Positions 36,112 through 46,427 are shown, counted from the stretch's first letter. The stretch is DNA of 64,000 bases from PWXP01 sp040772845 (GCA_040772845.1 JAXGXG010000002.1:744001-808000); one strand, 5' to 3'. The notes: a model not told the origin generated them from the letters alone. Numbers and translations: made by a program.

Positions 36112-38586
36112 ATGAAATGCACAAGGATTGTCGGAATCGTCATGATTGGTATGGTAGCTGCCAGCGTCGTTCAAGCGGATGAACCGTTACGACTGGTGGA
36201 CCGCGGACAGCCGCACGCCGTGGTCATGTTGCCCGAGACAACGGATGACCAGACGGAAGCCGCCGCCGCCCTGTTTGTGGAATACATCGAACGGGCAAGT
36301 GGAGCGAAGCTTCCCATGCAATCGGAAGGGCAGGAGACCAACCCCGCGACAAAGGTCGTCGTGCACGTAGGCTCCGACCGATTTGTGCAGTCACTCGATT
36401 TGGGAATCGACAAGCTCGATGCCGACGGCTTCGTGCTTCGTGCCGATGCAAATGGCCACGTGGTCATTGCAGGTCCAACTGCTTGGGGGACAGAGTACGG
36501 GGTGTACGAGTTCCTGGAACGGTACGTGGGCGTCCGCTGGCTCATGCCGGGCCCCAACGGCGACGACGTACCCGCACAGAAGACTATCGCAATGCCGATT
36601 GGCGAAGTGCGCGAGGAACCGGCATTCTTCTCGCGGCAGATGAGCGGGTTCCGAGGTGGCGAACAAGCTACCTGGACGCGGCGAATGCGCATGCACAGTC
36701 GTGTCGCATTCCACCACAACCTGCAGCGTCTCTTTCAACCCGAAACGTATACGAAGACCCACCCGCATTTCTTCCCGTTGCGAAATGGCGAGCGATATCT
36801 ACCACCTGACAACAATACCCACGGTTGGCAGCCGTGCTTCACGGCAGAAGGCATTGAAGACGAAGCCGTCAAGAATATCGTCCGATATTTCGACGAGCAT
36901 CCGGACGCGACATCGTATTCCCTTGGCGTGGTCGACTCCAGCGGCCACTGCGAGTGCGACTCATGCCAGGCGCTCGACACGGGAGAGCTGAACTTCCTCG
37001 GCCGGCGCGACGTGTCCGACCGGTACTACGGCTGGTGTAACCGCGTGGTGGAACGTGTTCTGGAAAAGCATCCGGGGAAGGTCTTCGGCTGCCTTGCCTA
37101 CAGCGAGGTTGCCCAGCCGCCGTCGAAAGTAAAGGTTCACGCGAGCATCGTTCCGTTCATGACGTATGATCGCATGAAGTGGATCGAACCAACGTTGCGA
37201 GCGGAAGGCGAGCAGATGACACGTAACTGGCATGCCACCAGTCCGGTGGTCGGCTGGTACGATTATATTTATGGGGCTGCTTATTGCGTGCCAAGAGTGT
37301 GGTTCCATCATATGGGCGACTACTATCGATTTGGGCACGCCAACGGGGTTCGCGCCATGTATGCCGAGGCATATCCGAACTTCGGCGAAGGTCCGAAGTT
37401 GTATGTGGCCTTGAAGCTTATGTGGGATCCGGAGCAGGATGTCGACTCTCTGCTGCGCGAGTGGTATGTTCGCGCGGTGGGGCCGGATGCGGCCGATGAT
37501 TTGGCCGCCTACTATGCCCACTGGGAGGATTTCTGGACCCGGCGGATTCTCGAGTCGAAATGGTTCAGTCTACGAGGGCAGTATCTTGCGTTCTATTCAC
37601 CCAAATACCTGGCCGACGTCACCGATGAAGACGTGAGCAAGAGCCGCCAATGGTTGGAAAACGTCGTCGCAAAGGCGCAGACCGACCAACAGCGCGCCCG
37701 CGCCGAGTTGCTCATGCTGGCCTGGAAGTACTACGAAGCGTCGGCGGTCGCCTACTCGGCCGACCGGCTGTCGCGGGAACTCGCGATCGAAAACGAGGCC
37801 GACGCCGTTGCTGCACTTGCGCGTGCCGAGCAGTGCCTTGTGGCCGCTCAGCAGCGCAGGACGTTGCTGATGGAGGAGTTCCCGAAACATCCATCGCTGC
37901 TGCACGGGATTACCTTTGATCGAAGGCCGCAGTTGCGAGGTGACGGGTGGGGAACGTCGCTCGTCTGGCGAGTGTTCGATTGGGTCAACCGCAGCGAGGC
38001 CGTGCGCAACGCCGTTTCACACATGGCCGAATCGCCGGACAACTCGGTTGCACACCACGCGAAGGCCCTCTTGCGACTGGCAGATACGGATCTGGCGCCT
38101 GTTTCAGCCAACCCGTCGTTCGAGTCGGAAGATGGGCGAATGCCTGCCGAATGGTCGGTGTGGCTGAAGTATGGCGCCGGTACAAAGGATATAGCGGCGG
38201 AGGCGGCGCGAACGGGCCGTCAGGGACTCGTCTTCCGCGGCGTTCGGCGGGGCGGGCCGTTGCAGACCCTCGCTTTCGAGCCAGGTGAGTACGCGGCGGT
38301 TGCCTATATACGGACTCCGGCGGCGGTGGCCGACGGCGCTACGGCGACACTCAGCGTGACGCCCCTTGATGAAAAGGGGAATAACCTGCCGGGCCTTTCA
38401 ACCATCGTTCCCCTGGCTGAAGGCGATTGGACTCCCTTGGCCGTCGCGGGGCCTATTCCAAAGGAAATCAACGGCCGATCGGTCGCCAAGGTTCGGCTGA
38501 TCGTTGTCCTCGACGGCTTGGCGGCAGACGATGTCGTCCACCTCGACGACGTGAAAATGGTACGGATCGGCGATTTGGCAAAGTAA
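36112..38586 (+). CDS. Secreted DUF4838 protein 1 (GH20-like N-terminal domain)
   Basis: An 824-residue exported protein. The signal peptide is residues 1-22. Residues about 28-125 resemble the GH20-type N-terminal alpha/beta domain (EYIERASGAKLPM, YGVYEFLERYVGVRWLMPG). The DUF4838 barrel has EHPDATSYSLGVVDSSGHCE and then CDSC, a CxCxxC cluster near residue 280 that all three DUF4838 proteins here share. SPVVGWYDYIYGAAYCVPRV is a later barrel strand. The C-terminal 170 residues are a CBM-like sandwich (SFESEDGRMPAEWSVW). DUF4838 proteins are linked to glycan breakdown by context, with no proven reaction. The start is ATG 36112 ahead of the signal peptide. Confidence 0.85.
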   Translation: MKCTRIVGIVMIGMVAASVVQADEPLRLVDRGQPHAVVMLPETTDDQTEAAAALFVEYIERASGAKLPMQSEGQETNPATKVVVHVGSDRFVQSLDLGIDKLDADGFVLRADANGHVVIAGPTAWGTEYGVYEFLERYVGVRWLMPGPNGDDVPAQKTIAMPIGEVREEPAFFSRQMSGFRGGEQATWTRRMRMHSRVAFHHNLQRLFQPETYTKTHPHFFPLRNGERYLPPDNNTHGWQPCFTAEGIEDEAVKNIVRYFDEHPDATSYSLGVVDSSGHCECDSCQALDTGELNFLGRRDVSDRYYGWCNRVVERVLEKHPGKVFGCLAYSEVAQPPSKVKVHASIVPFMTYDRMKWIEPTLRAEGEQMTRNWHATSPVVGWYDYIYGAAYCVPRVWFHHMGDYYRFGHANGVRAMYAEAYPNFGEGPKLYVALKLMWDPEQDVDSLLREWYVRAVGPDAADDLAAYYAHWEDFWTRRILESKWFSLRGQYLAFYSPKYLADVTDEDVSKSRQWLENVVAKAQTDQQRARAELLMLAWKYYEASAVAYSADRLSRELAIENEADAVAALARAEQCLVAAQQRRTLLMEEFPKHPSLLHGITFDRRPQLRGDGWGTSLVWRVFDWVNRSEAVRNAVSHMAESPDNSVAHHAKALLRLADTDLAPVSANPSFESEDGRMPAEWSVWLKYGAGTKDIAAEAARTGRQGLVFRGVRRGGPLQTLAFEPGEYAAVAYIRTPAAVADGATATLSVTPLDEKGNNLPGLSTIVPLAEGDWTPLAVAGPIPKEINGRSVAKVRLIVVLDGLAADDVVHLDDVKMVRIGDLAK

Positions 38587-38589
38587 ACC

Positions 38590-40148
38590 ACAGGAACACG
38601 GATCGAAGTCTCGGCGCCGGCGCCCTGGTAGAAGGAAATCGGGTTACCGGCGCGATCATCGAGAATGTCGCGGGTCGGCACGTATTGCGGGCGAAGGTCA
38701 TGATTGATGCGACCGGGCACGCCGACATTGCCGTTGCGGCTGGGGCTGACTTCCGGAACGGGCGCCCCTGGGACGGCTTTCTTCACCGAATCGAGCACGG
38801 GCCGCTCCGTGATCCTGCCCATATCGCTGATATCTCCCAGTCGTACGTCCGCTATCCGGCCCGTTCTGTCATGATGGCTGTTCGTGAGAGCCGGCGTGTG
38901 GTGGGTGACTACACTTTGACCTTTGACGATGCCCTTGCCGAGCGACTGTTTCCCGATGCGGTTTGTCGCTTTCGTTCCAACTACGACACACACTGGCCGC
39001 CGAACGCGGGACAGAGCGACCGTGCTCAGGATTGGATCGGGATGTTGGGTCTGTGGCGCAGGTCCGTATTTGGCAGTATTCCGTACCGATGCCTTCTGCC
39101 TCGAGGACTTGACGGTATTCTCGTAACGGCGAAATCGTATTCCGTCGACCACGACGCGCTTATCATCGCCCGTATGCAGCCCGATCTGGAGCACTTGGGC
39201 GAGGCTGCGGGTATCGCTGCGGCCCTGGCCGTGCGTATGGGCGTTGTGCCGCGCGACGTACCTATCAAACGGCTGCAAGAGGAACTGGTCCGATCGGGAG
39301 TGCTGCGTACTGAAGATGTACCGCACGTAAACGTTGCCGATGCTCCGCCCATTGAGGAGTTGTTTCGCCAAGACTTCTGGAGCGAGGAGCGGGCGGACAG
39401 CGATCCTTACTGGGCGGCTCGACATGTGCGTGCTCCGGAGCAGGCCGCCGAGTGTTTGGGAACCGAGCAGTCGCTGGATGCCATGGTTGAGCTGTACCTG
39501 GCTGGCGCCCCCGCGTTGCCGGTACTGCGGCCCATATTGGAATCGCCCAACCGAGCAGCACGTGAAGAGGCAGCCTTGCTGCTCGGAATGCTGGACGATC
39601 GGACGGCCGTGCCGATGCTGATCGAGTTTCTTAAAGAACGGAATCCCCGTACGTTCCGCTTCGCCCTGCCGAAGGCCAGCAGCCGCCCGTCGCTGCCGTT
39701 GTATTGGTCGGCAGTGATCCTTCTGGGGCGATTCCAGGAAGAGCAGGCGGTACCTCTCATGCTGCCGCTAATTGCCGACCTGGACGAATGTCCCCCGGCG
39801 TTGGCATCGTTTACGATTGTCGCCCTTGGACGCATCGGCGACTCCACGGCAGTCCATGCAATACGCCCGTACCTGCGCGTGGCTGAATCCACCGCCGTTG
39901 CAGATGAGAGCGAACACTTCGAGCGGCAATGGGCGATTCGCACGGCCGCCGCGCGGACATTGGCGGCACTGGGCGACCGGTCAGGCGTACCTGTGCTGAT
40001 TGAAATGCTCGACGCCGACCAGGCCCTTCTGCGCAACTACGTCCACCGACTCCTGAAGGAGATTACCGGCCAGGAGATCGAGCCTGACCGCCAGGCATGG
40101 GATGTCTGGTGGCGCAAGCGGTCGGAAGATGGGACGATGTCACGATAG
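38590..40148 (+). pseudogene. 5'-truncated FAD-dependent oxidoreductase with C-terminal HEAT repeats
   Basis: An open frame of about 520 codons starts abruptly after the DUF4838 stop. The first recognisable part is GALVEGNRVTGAIIENVAGR and VMIDATGHADIAVAAGA, which in FAD_oxidored (PF12831) proteins lies well inside the protein after the FAD-binding GxGxxG. That dinucleotide-binding N-terminus and any signal are absent. GLDGILVTAKSYSVDHDAL and LEHLGEAAGIAAALAV give the usual second FAD contact. From about 39480 on, HEAT-like repeats follow (REEAALLLGMLDDRTAVPML, LALGRIGDSTAV-like units). No ribosome-binding site is evident; the first in-frame ATG is at 38700. Most likely the product of a deletion that joined it to the DUF4838 gene. 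Confidence 0.7.
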
Positions 40149-40188
40149 CCCTGATTACCACCCGAAAGACACATTGTAACCGTTCACA

Positions 40189-40272
40189 GGGGACGGTCCC
40201 AGTTTTCGCGGCACATCGGACATTCTGCCCCACCGGCTACTGCGACAAGCCGCGAAAATGAGACTGTCCCCC
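40189..40272. repeat. REP-like inverted repeat
   Basis: GGGGACGGTCCCAGTTTTCG followed by CGGC (40189-40212) pairs, with about five mismatches, with GCCGCGAAAATGAGACTGTC followed by CCCC (40249-40272). This GGGACAGTCTCATTTTCGCGG-like motif is characteristic of repetitive extragenic palindromes linked to REP-associated transposases in many genomes. None is encoded here. It lies between convergent genes. Confidence 0.65.
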
Positions 40273-40418
40273 TCGTATGCAGTGCGAAAATGGCTTGCGC
40301 TGCCGACCCGTGACCGGCTATGACCAATTACACGTCCCCCTGGGAGAAGCCGGGGGGCGGTAGCGGCCCAGCGGAACGCGCCGGGCGCCCCGCCGGCAAT
40401 TTGGCTGCGAGCCAGCGG

Positions 40419-41450
40419 CTATTCGGCTGTGCGGGCGAACTTCTGCAGGCGTTTGCCCATGATGTCGCCGGCATAGATGTTGCCCTTGGAGTCGAGGGCT
40501 ATGCAGTGGAGCCAGTTGCAGTCGCCAGGTTGCTCTTCGCCGTCGTTGCCTTTCGGGACGGTCCATACCTGCTGGACGCGGCCGTCGGTGGAAAAACGCA
40601 TGAAGACCTGATCTTTCGGCGGCGGAAACTTCCCGTCTTTTCTCCACAGTTGGGGCGAGGCGCCGCATGCCCACAATTCGTCCTTGGCCGAAATCCACAG
40701 GCCCCATGGCATCATGATATTGGACCATTGCTCCAGGAATTTGCCCGATTGATCAAACAGCTCGATTCGCCCGCTATTGCGGTCGGCCACGAACAGTGTG
40801 CCACGGCTGTCCACGACGATCATGTGAGGCAGGATGAACTGGCCGGGCCCACTGCCGAACTCGCCCCAGGCCTTGACGAACTTGCCCTCGGCGTCGAAAT
40901 GGGCGACCCGCCGGTTGCCGTAACCATCGCTGACGAAGATATCGCCGGACGGCGTAATGGCCATGTCGGTCGGGCGGTAGAAATGCGCGCCGTCGTCGCC
41001 CGACTCGCCAGGAGTGCCCAGTGTCATTAGCAGTTTGCCCTCCGGCGTGAACTTCCGGATGACGTGCAAAACGAAGTCGGAGACCCAGACGTTCCCTTGG
41101 CTGTCGAACCGTAGCGTATGGGGCCCCTTCAGGTGCTCCTCTCCCCAGGCGCGGACCAGCTTCCCGTCCGGCGAGTAAACTTGTACCGGGACCGTGGTGC
41201 GTTCGACACACCAGACTTGGTCCTGCTTGTCCACCTCGACGCCGGCCACGGCGGCGATCGGACCGAGATTCTCCGGCCGCTGCCGCCAACCGGGTTCGAC
41301 TTCGTACGTGATGACGGTAGGCTCCAGGGGATAGGAGGGGAAGTCGTCGCCCATGGTCTTGGGACTCCAAACAGATGTCGTTGTGGCAAGCACCATGCAA
41401 AAGGCGAGGCTTGCCATGGTACGGAAACGGATCGCTTGCAGACAGATCAT
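40419..41450 (-). CDS. Secreted NHL-repeat beta-propeller protein
   Basis: A 343-residue exported protein; the first 34 residues contain a signal (MASLAFCMVLATTTSVW). The rest is a six-bladed NHL propeller like peptidyl-alpha-hydroxyglycine alpha-amidating lyase. Repeats read GPHTLRFDSQGNVWVSDFVL, YRPTDMAITPSGDIFVSDGY, FILPHMIVVDSRGTLFVADR and LHCIALDSKGNIYAGDIMGK. It may act as a lyase or simply bind a partner; the sequence does not decide. The start is ATG at 41450, after GGAG. A Gfo/Idh/MocA gene lies 225 bases upstream on the same strand, with a hairpin between. Confidence 0.82.
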   Translation of the reverse strand: MICLQAIRFRTMASLAFCMVLATTTSVWSPKTMGDDFPSYPLEPTVITYEVEPGWRQRPENLGPIAAVAGVEVDKQDQVWCVERTTVPVQVYSPDGKLVRAWGEEHLKGPHTLRFDSQGNVWVSDFVLHVIRKFTPEGKLLMTLGTPGESGDDGAHFYRPTDMAITPSGDIFVSDGYGNRRVAHFDAEGKFVKAWGEFGSGPGQFILPHMIVVDSRGTLFVADRNSGRIELFDQSGKFLEQWSNIMMPWGLWISAKDELWACGASPQLWRKDGKFPPPKDQVFMRFSTDGRVQQVWTVPKGNDGEEQPGDCNWLHCIALDSKGNIYAGDIMGKRLQKFARTAE

Positions 41451-41632
41451 CGTGGGACTCCTCGGTTGTTCAGGTGGTCGCCATGCCGCCGAACCCTTGC
41501 CGGCAGGCTGGACGCGGTTGGATGTGTCTTGGATGCATGGCTCGCACCGAAGACGTAAGGACGACAGACGCCGAACGCAAAACAATCGCCATCGTTTGCT
41601 CTATTCTTGTGCGTTTTCTGTAACTTTGCCTC

Positions 41633-41656
41633 TCAGGCGTCAGGGACACCTGAGGT
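41633..41656. terminator. Possible weak hairpin between two leftward genes
   Basis: CTCAGG and CCTGAG enclose GCGTCAGGGACA in the gap after the oxidoreductase gene stop at 41676. The stem is short and no T-run follows, so its role as a terminator is doubtful. Confidence 0.3.
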
Positions 41657-41675
41657 ACCTGGCATGAAATGGCGG

Positions 41676-43079
41676 TCAGCCCCAGAGCGACCACGGGGCG
41701 CGCATCGGACGGCGGAGCATGGCCGCCGCCTCGTCGTCGCCAAGGATCTGCTGCTGTTCGGGATCCCAGCGAATCTTCCGTTTCAACAGCATGGCAATGT
41801 TCCCCAGGTGGCAGAAGTTCGCCGTTGCGTGTCCCACCTCGACGCTCGCGATCGGATCCTTGCGAGATTTGACACAGTCAAGGAAGTCTCGGGAATGATC
41901 GGGAATATGGAACTTGCTGGAATCGCTGGTTCGCTGGGGATTCGACTGTGGAAGCCGGATATCGTTGGGACCGAACCGGACGTCTTTCAGCGAATCGCGT
42001 GAGACGTGTACGCCCTTGTAATCCACCTGGGCCCAGCCTTCGCTGCCGACAAACCTTGCGCCGAACCCCGGCGCCACGGTCTCGCAAACGACTTCTACCC
42101 CGTTGGCATAGCGCGCTTTGAATGCCACCTTGGTTGCCGTGCTGAAGAAATAGTCCTTGGGCGGCCATTCCGAGCCATTGTCTTCGAACTCCACGGGGCA
42201 GGAGAGGCTATTGCCGGTTCCACACTGCGCCAAGTCGTTCGAATGGGCGCCGAAATTCGTTGTCTGGCCGCCCGAATAATCCAGCAGGAATCGGAATCGG
42301 TAGAGGCACCGGTCGATGTGGTAGGGGGCCCACGGCGCCGGCCCGAGCCATGTTTCGTAATCGAAACCGTCCGGAACCGGCATCGGTTTCCAATCGGGGC
42401 CGGGATCCGTTGCATTTTGCGGGGTGATGAACGTATGAATCGTCCGTAGCTCGCCCAGCTTTCCGTTCAGGGCCAGTTCGCACACGTAGCGCGCGTTCGG
42501 GCTGGAACGATAATGGCTGCCTGTTTGAAAAACGCGGTTGTACTTGCGCACCGCCTTGACCATTTCCTTCCCCTGATCGATGGTCAAGGATAGGGGTTTC
42601 TCGCAGTAGATGTCTTTGCCTGCCTCGCATGCAGCAATCGCCATCAGTGCATGCCAGTGGTCGGGAACGATGATCACAACGGCGTCGATATCGTCGCGGG
42701 CGAGAAGCTCGCGGAAGTCTTTGTACGCATCGCAGCCCTTGTAGCCGCCCGCCCCCTTCTTCTCGGCGTAGAACTTGTTGACGTTCTCCTGCTGGACAGT
42801 CCGGCCGAGGAAGTCGGTTGGATTGCGATATCCGAGACTGGCCGTGTTCACGTCGCACACGGCGAGTACCTGCGCGTCGTCGTGACCGAGGAATGCCGGC
42901 AAATCGATCCGGCTCTGATTTCCGCAACCGATCACGCCCACCGTAATCCGGTTGCTGGGAGCAAATGCGCCGAAAACCGACGAGGGCGCCACGTACGGCA
43001 CGCCTGCCGCGGCCGCACCTGCGGCGACAGACTTCAGAAAACGGCGGCGAGAACAGCGGTGACGGCGGGACTGGATCAT
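41676..43079 (-). CDS. Tat-exported Gfo/Idh/MocA family oxidoreductase
   Basis: A 467-residue NAD(P)-dependent sugar dehydrogenase-like protein. Residues 1-38 are a Tat signal (CSRRRFLKSVAAGAAAAGVP). The Rossmann fold begins at ITVGVIGCGNQSR, and the conserved E160-K161-P162 in IYCEKPLS is the family's catalytic/cofactor motif. The C-terminal alpha/beta domain includes YSGGQTTNFGAHSNDLAQ with the usual Asp/His pair. Tat export implies folding with bound NAD(P) in the cytoplasm before secretion, typical of planctomycete members. The substrate is probably a sugar or sugar acid. The start ATG follows GGGAG. The C-terminus PWSLWG is common in this group. Confidence 0.92.
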   Translation of the reverse strand: MIQSRRHRCSRRRFLKSVAAGAAAAGVPYVAPSSVFGAFAPSNRITVGVIGCGNQSRIDLPAFLGHDDAQVLAVCDVNTASLGYRNPTDFLGRTVQQENVNKFYAEKKGAGGYKGCDAYKDFRELLARDDIDAVVIIVPDHWHALMAIAACEAGKDIYCEKPLSLTIDQGKEMVKAVRKYNRVFQTGSHYRSSPNARYVCELALNGKLGELRTIHTFITPQNATDPGPDWKPMPVPDGFDYETWLGPAPWAPYHIDRCLYRFRFLLDYSGGQTTNFGAHSNDLAQCGTGNSLSCPVEFEDNGSEWPPKDYFFSTATKVAFKARYANGVEVVCETVAPGFGARFVGSEGWAQVDYKGVHVSRDSLKDVRFGPNDIRLPQSNPQRTSDSSKFHIPDHSRDFLDCVKSRKDPIASVEVGHATANFCHLGNIAMLLKRKIRWDPEQQQILGDDEAAAMLRRPMRAPWSLWG

Positions 43080-43350
43080 CGTGCAACTCCCACGGAAAGA
43101 TGGTTAGAGGTCGGTTTCAGCGCAAGCGGTCGTACACCCCGGCACGGAGCATCTCCATACCAGGTTACGAGTGTACAGGAATACTGCGGGTTGTCAAGTC
43201 AGCAAAGGATGTGACCGGTTTTTCCAGGGGAACCTAGAAATGCCTGGCACTGCCCATTTCGCTGCCCGTTTGACCTCGGTGTCAGGATCGACCACAATGG
43301 TCGGTGATCATCAGCGGGGTTTTCCCATGGGTTGTTAAGGAGACACACTC

Positions 43351-44784
43351 ATGATGCGAGTCGTTTTCCGCAGTATGCTTCTCGTTCTGTTTCTCGTCTC
43401 GGGGGCAGTGTTGGCCGCGGAAGTCCCGCGGCCGAATCTTGTATGGATCATGGCGGACGACCTTGGTTACGGTGACCTCGGCTGTTACGGGCAGAAGGTG
43501 ATTGATACACCTTGTCTCGACAAGATGGCACGCGAAGGCATGCGGTTCACCCAGTTCTATGCCGGCGCCACGGTGTGCGCGCCCTCGCGTTCCGTCCTGA
43601 TGACAGGCCAGCACCATGGCCACACGCGGGTACGAGGAAACGCAGGTCGCAGAAACCCTATGGCGCAGGCATTGTGGCCGGACGACGTGACGGTGGCAGA
43701 CACACTGCAAGCCGCGGGTTACGCCACGGCACTGATCGGGAAATGGGGATTGGGCGAAGTTGGCGAGGCCGAGACCGGCTTACCCCGCAAGCAGGGGTTC
43801 GACCTGTTCTTCGGCTATCTGAACCAGGGCCATGCCCACAACCATTTCACCGACTTCCTGTGGCGGAACGAAGAGCGGATCGCTCTGCCGAACAAGGTGG
43901 CGCCTATGGGAGACAGTGGGGCCGGCTATGCCACCGAGGCCGTTCTATATGCCGACGATCTGTTCGCCGACGAAGCACTGAAGTTCGTTGCGAACCATCA
44001 GGACCGGCCTTTCTTCCTGTACTGGAGTCCTGTGATACCGCATGCCAATAACGAGCAAACCCGTGCGTTGAAAGACGGCGCCGAGGCGCCCGATTATGGT
44101 CCGTACGCATTGAAGGACTGGCCCACTCCCGACAAGGGGCAGGCGGCCATGATCACACGGCTCGATAGTTACGTCGGGCGAATGATGGAGCAATTGAAGC
44201 TCCTCGGATTGGCCGAGAACACGCTGGTCATCTTCACAAGCGATAACGGACCGCACAACGAGAGCAATCACGACATCACCCGTTTCGAACCTGCAGGGCC
44301 GCTGCGCGGCATCAAACGCAGCCTGACCGATGGCGGCATTCGTGTGCCGGCGATTGCCTGGTGGCCCGGCAAGGTTGCCGCAGGTGTGGAAACCGGCCAC
44401 GTGGCGTACTTTGGCGATTGGTTTGCTACGGCCGCCGAGCTGGCCGGGGCCGAATTGCCGGCGGAGCGTGATTCGATCAGCTTCGCGCCCACGCTTTTCG
44501 GCCGGCCTGACGATCAGAAGCAGCACGAGTTCATCTACTGGGAGTTCCATGAACGCGGCTTCAGTCAGGCTGCGCTGTATCGCGGCCGTTGGAAGGGGAT
44601 TCGCGAGCGTAGTATCGAAGCTCCCCTTCAGCTTTACGATCTGGAGAACGACCTGGGCGAAGAGACGGACGTGGCGGCGGACCATCCGGAGATTGCTGCC
44701 CGGATCGATGCCTACCTGCATACTGCACGCAGCGAGTCGGCCGACTGGCCCATCAGCGAACCGCCGGCGAAGGGCCGACGGTAA
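43351..44784 (+). CDS. Secreted sulfatase (arylsulfatase type)
   Basis: A 477-residue exported enzyme that hydrolyses sulfate esters. The signal peptide is residues 1-22 (MLLVLFLVSGAVLA). The core is complete: metal site NLVWIMADDLGYGD, the formylglycine motif C76-A-P-S-R80 in TVCAPSRSVLMTG, GKWGLGE, and the second metal motif FTSDNGPHNES. Cys76 needs oxidation by a formylglycine-generating enzyme, which is not in this window. The C-terminal part has LYDLENDLGEETDVAADHPE, typical for the family. The start ATG lies eight bases after GGAG. First of three sulfatase genes in a row, with gaps of 75 and 77 bases. Confidence 0.95.
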   Translation: MMRVVFRSMLLVLFLVSGAVLAAEVPRPNLVWIMADDLGYGDLGCYGQKVIDTPCLDKMAREGMRFTQFYAGATVCAPSRSVLMTGQHHGHTRVRGNAGRRNPMAQALWPDDVTVADTLQAAGYATALIGKWGLGEVGEAETGLPRKQGFDLFFGYLNQGHAHNHFTDFLWRNEERIALPNKVAPMGDSGAGYATEAVLYADDLFADEALKFVANHQDRPFFLYWSPVIPHANNEQTRALKDGAEAPDYGPYALKDWPTPDKGQAAMITRLDSYVGRMMEQLKLLGLAENTLVIFTSDNGPHNESNHDITRFEPAGPLRGIKRSLTDGGIRVPAIAWWPGKVAAGVETGHVAYFGDWFATAAELAGAELPAERDSISFAPTLFGRPDDQKQHEFIYWEFHERGFSQAALYRGRWKGIRERSIEAPLQLYDLENDLGEETDVAADHPEIAARIDAYLHTARSESADWPISEPPAKGRR

Positions 44785-44859
44785 GCCTGCAAAGTTTTGC
44801 CTCCGGTCGCCGGATCGCGTAAACTGGAGACTGTTTGAACCTCCTCAGGAGTTGCTGCA

Positions 44860-46350
44860 ATGTTCCGATTTGTAGCTTTCGGCCTGTTACTCTTGACGTC
44901 AGGCGTGGCTCATTCGGCCGTCGCTGTAGAGCAAGCGAAGCCGAACGTCTTGTTCATTGCCGTTGACGACTTGAACGACTGGGTTGGCGCATTCGGGGGA
45001 CATCCCCTGGCCAAGACACCGAATATGGATCGTCTGGCAGCCCGCGGAACAGTTATGCTGAACGCGCACTGCCAGGCTCCGTTGTGTAACCCATCTCGGA
45101 CCAGCCTGATGCTTAGCCTGCGTCCGACAACGACGGGGGTTTACGGCCTGGCGCCCTGGTTTCGGCAAATCGACACATGGAAAGACCGCGTTGCCATGCC
45201 GCAGCATTTCAAAGCACACGGGTACCGTACGTACTCGACCGGGAAGATCTATCACGGCGCTGCCGGTGGGCCGAAGCACCGGAAGCAGGAGTTCGACGTA
45301 TGGGGCCCTCCGAGTGGCATCGGCGCCAGACCGGAGAAGAAACTGATCCCTCCGACGCCCATGGGCAATCACCCACTGATGGATTGGGGCGTCTTCCCGC
45401 ATGAAGATGAGGACAAGCAAGATTACCGTGTGGCGAGTTGGGCGGTGGAACAGCTTGAGACGATGCCCAAAGACCAGCCGTTCTTCCTGGCCGTGGGGTT
45501 CTTTCTGCCCCATGTGCCGTGCTACGCGACGCAGAAATGGTTCGACCTGTATCCCGACGATGACACCGTCCTGCCGCCGGTCCAACAGAACGACCGGGGC
45601 GATACGCCGCGTTTCTCGTGGTACTTGCATTGGAACTTGCCGGAGCCACGGCTGCAGTGGGTCAAGGAGAACAACCAATGGCGCAACCTTGCGCGATCCT
45701 ACCTGGCTTGTACGAGTTTCATCGACTCGCAGGTTGGACGCTTGCTGACGGCCCTGGAGGAAAACGGATTGGCTGAGAATACGGTCGTGGTGCTCTGGGG
45801 CGATCACGGTTACCACCTGGGAGAAAAGGCCATTACCGGCAAGAACACGTTGTGGGAACGATCGACGCGGATGCCGTTGATCTTTGCCGGGCCGGGCGTG
45901 CGCGCCGGTGGAAGGTGCACGCAGCCTGCCGAACTGTTGGACATCTGCCCGACACTGGTCGAATTGTGCGGTTTGCCTTCTCGCGACGACCTGGAAGGGA
46001 TCAGTCTTGTGCCGCAGTTGAAGGCCCCTGCCACACCGCGAGAGCGGCCGGCCATCACGTCGCACAACCAAGGCAATCACGCCGTACGGAGCGAGCGATA
46101 CCGCTCTATCCACTATGCCGACGGTTCGGAGGAATTGTATGACATGGTGGCGGACCCCAACGAGTGGACCAACCTGGTGAACAATCCGCAGTTCGCGCCG
46201 GTCCTTGCCGAACATCGGCGCTGGTTGCCGAAGGTTGATGTACCGCCGGCTCCAGGCAGCGCCCATCGCGTACTGACGTACGACGAGGACAGCGATACGG
46301 CCGTGTGGGAAGGAACCCCTGTTCGTCGTACCGATCCGATTCCTGAATAG
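44860..46350 (+). CDS. Secreted sulfatase, iduronate-2-sulfatase-like
   Basis: A 496-residue exported sulfatase. The signal is residues 1-23 (LLLLTSGVAHSAVA). VLFIAVDDLNDWVGAFGGHP and C76-N-P-S-R80 (PLCNPSRTSLM) are the hallmarks of the iduronate-2-sulfatase subgroup. GKIYHGAAGG, VGFFLPHVPCYA, LWGDHGYHLGEK and TLWERSTRMPL complete the metal and substrate sites. The likely substrates are 2-O-sulfated uronic acids or similar in sulfated polysaccharides; the exact sugar is not determined. The start ATG follows AGGAG by about eight bases. It lies between the other two sulfatases and is probably co-expressed. Confidence 0.95.
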   Translation: MFRFVAFGLLLLTSGVAHSAVAVEQAKPNVLFIAVDDLNDWVGAFGGHPLAKTPNMDRLAARGTVMLNAHCQAPLCNPSRTSLMLSLRPTTTGVYGLAPWFRQIDTWKDRVAMPQHFKAHGYRTYSTGKIYHGAAGGPKHRKQEFDVWGPPSGIGARPEKKLIPPTPMGNHPLMDWGVFPHEDEDKQDYRVASWAVEQLETMPKDQPFFLAVGFFLPHVPCYATQKWFDLYPDDDTVLPPVQQNDRGDTPRFSWYLHWNLPEPRLQWVKENNQWRNLARSYLACTSFIDSQVGRLLTALEENGLAENTVVVLWGDHGYHLGEKAITGKNTLWERSTRMPLIFAGPGVRAGGRCTQPAELLDICPTLVELCGLPSRDDLEGISLVPQLKAPATPRERPAITSHNQGNHAVRSERYRSIHYADGSEELYDMVADPNEWTNLVNNPQFAPVLAEHRRWLPKVDVPPAPGSAHRVLTYDEDSDTAVWEGTPVRRTDPIPE

Positions 46351-46427
46351 TCCTTGCAGGCGTTTGTGAAAGATTGCCGAACGAGACTTTCGATTGTCTC
46401 CCTGAAACACCGATTGGAGCCAGACTG

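Noticed and set aside
38427..38589. Upstream part of the open frame leading into the FAD oxidoreductase
   Set aside because: This stretch overlaps the end of the DUF4838 gene in another frame and has no coding character of its own.
43245..43263. TGGCACTGCCCATTTCGC as a sigma-54 promoter before the sulfatase cluster
   Set aside because: The spacing between the GG and GC elements is about three bases too long for a -24/-12 promoter.
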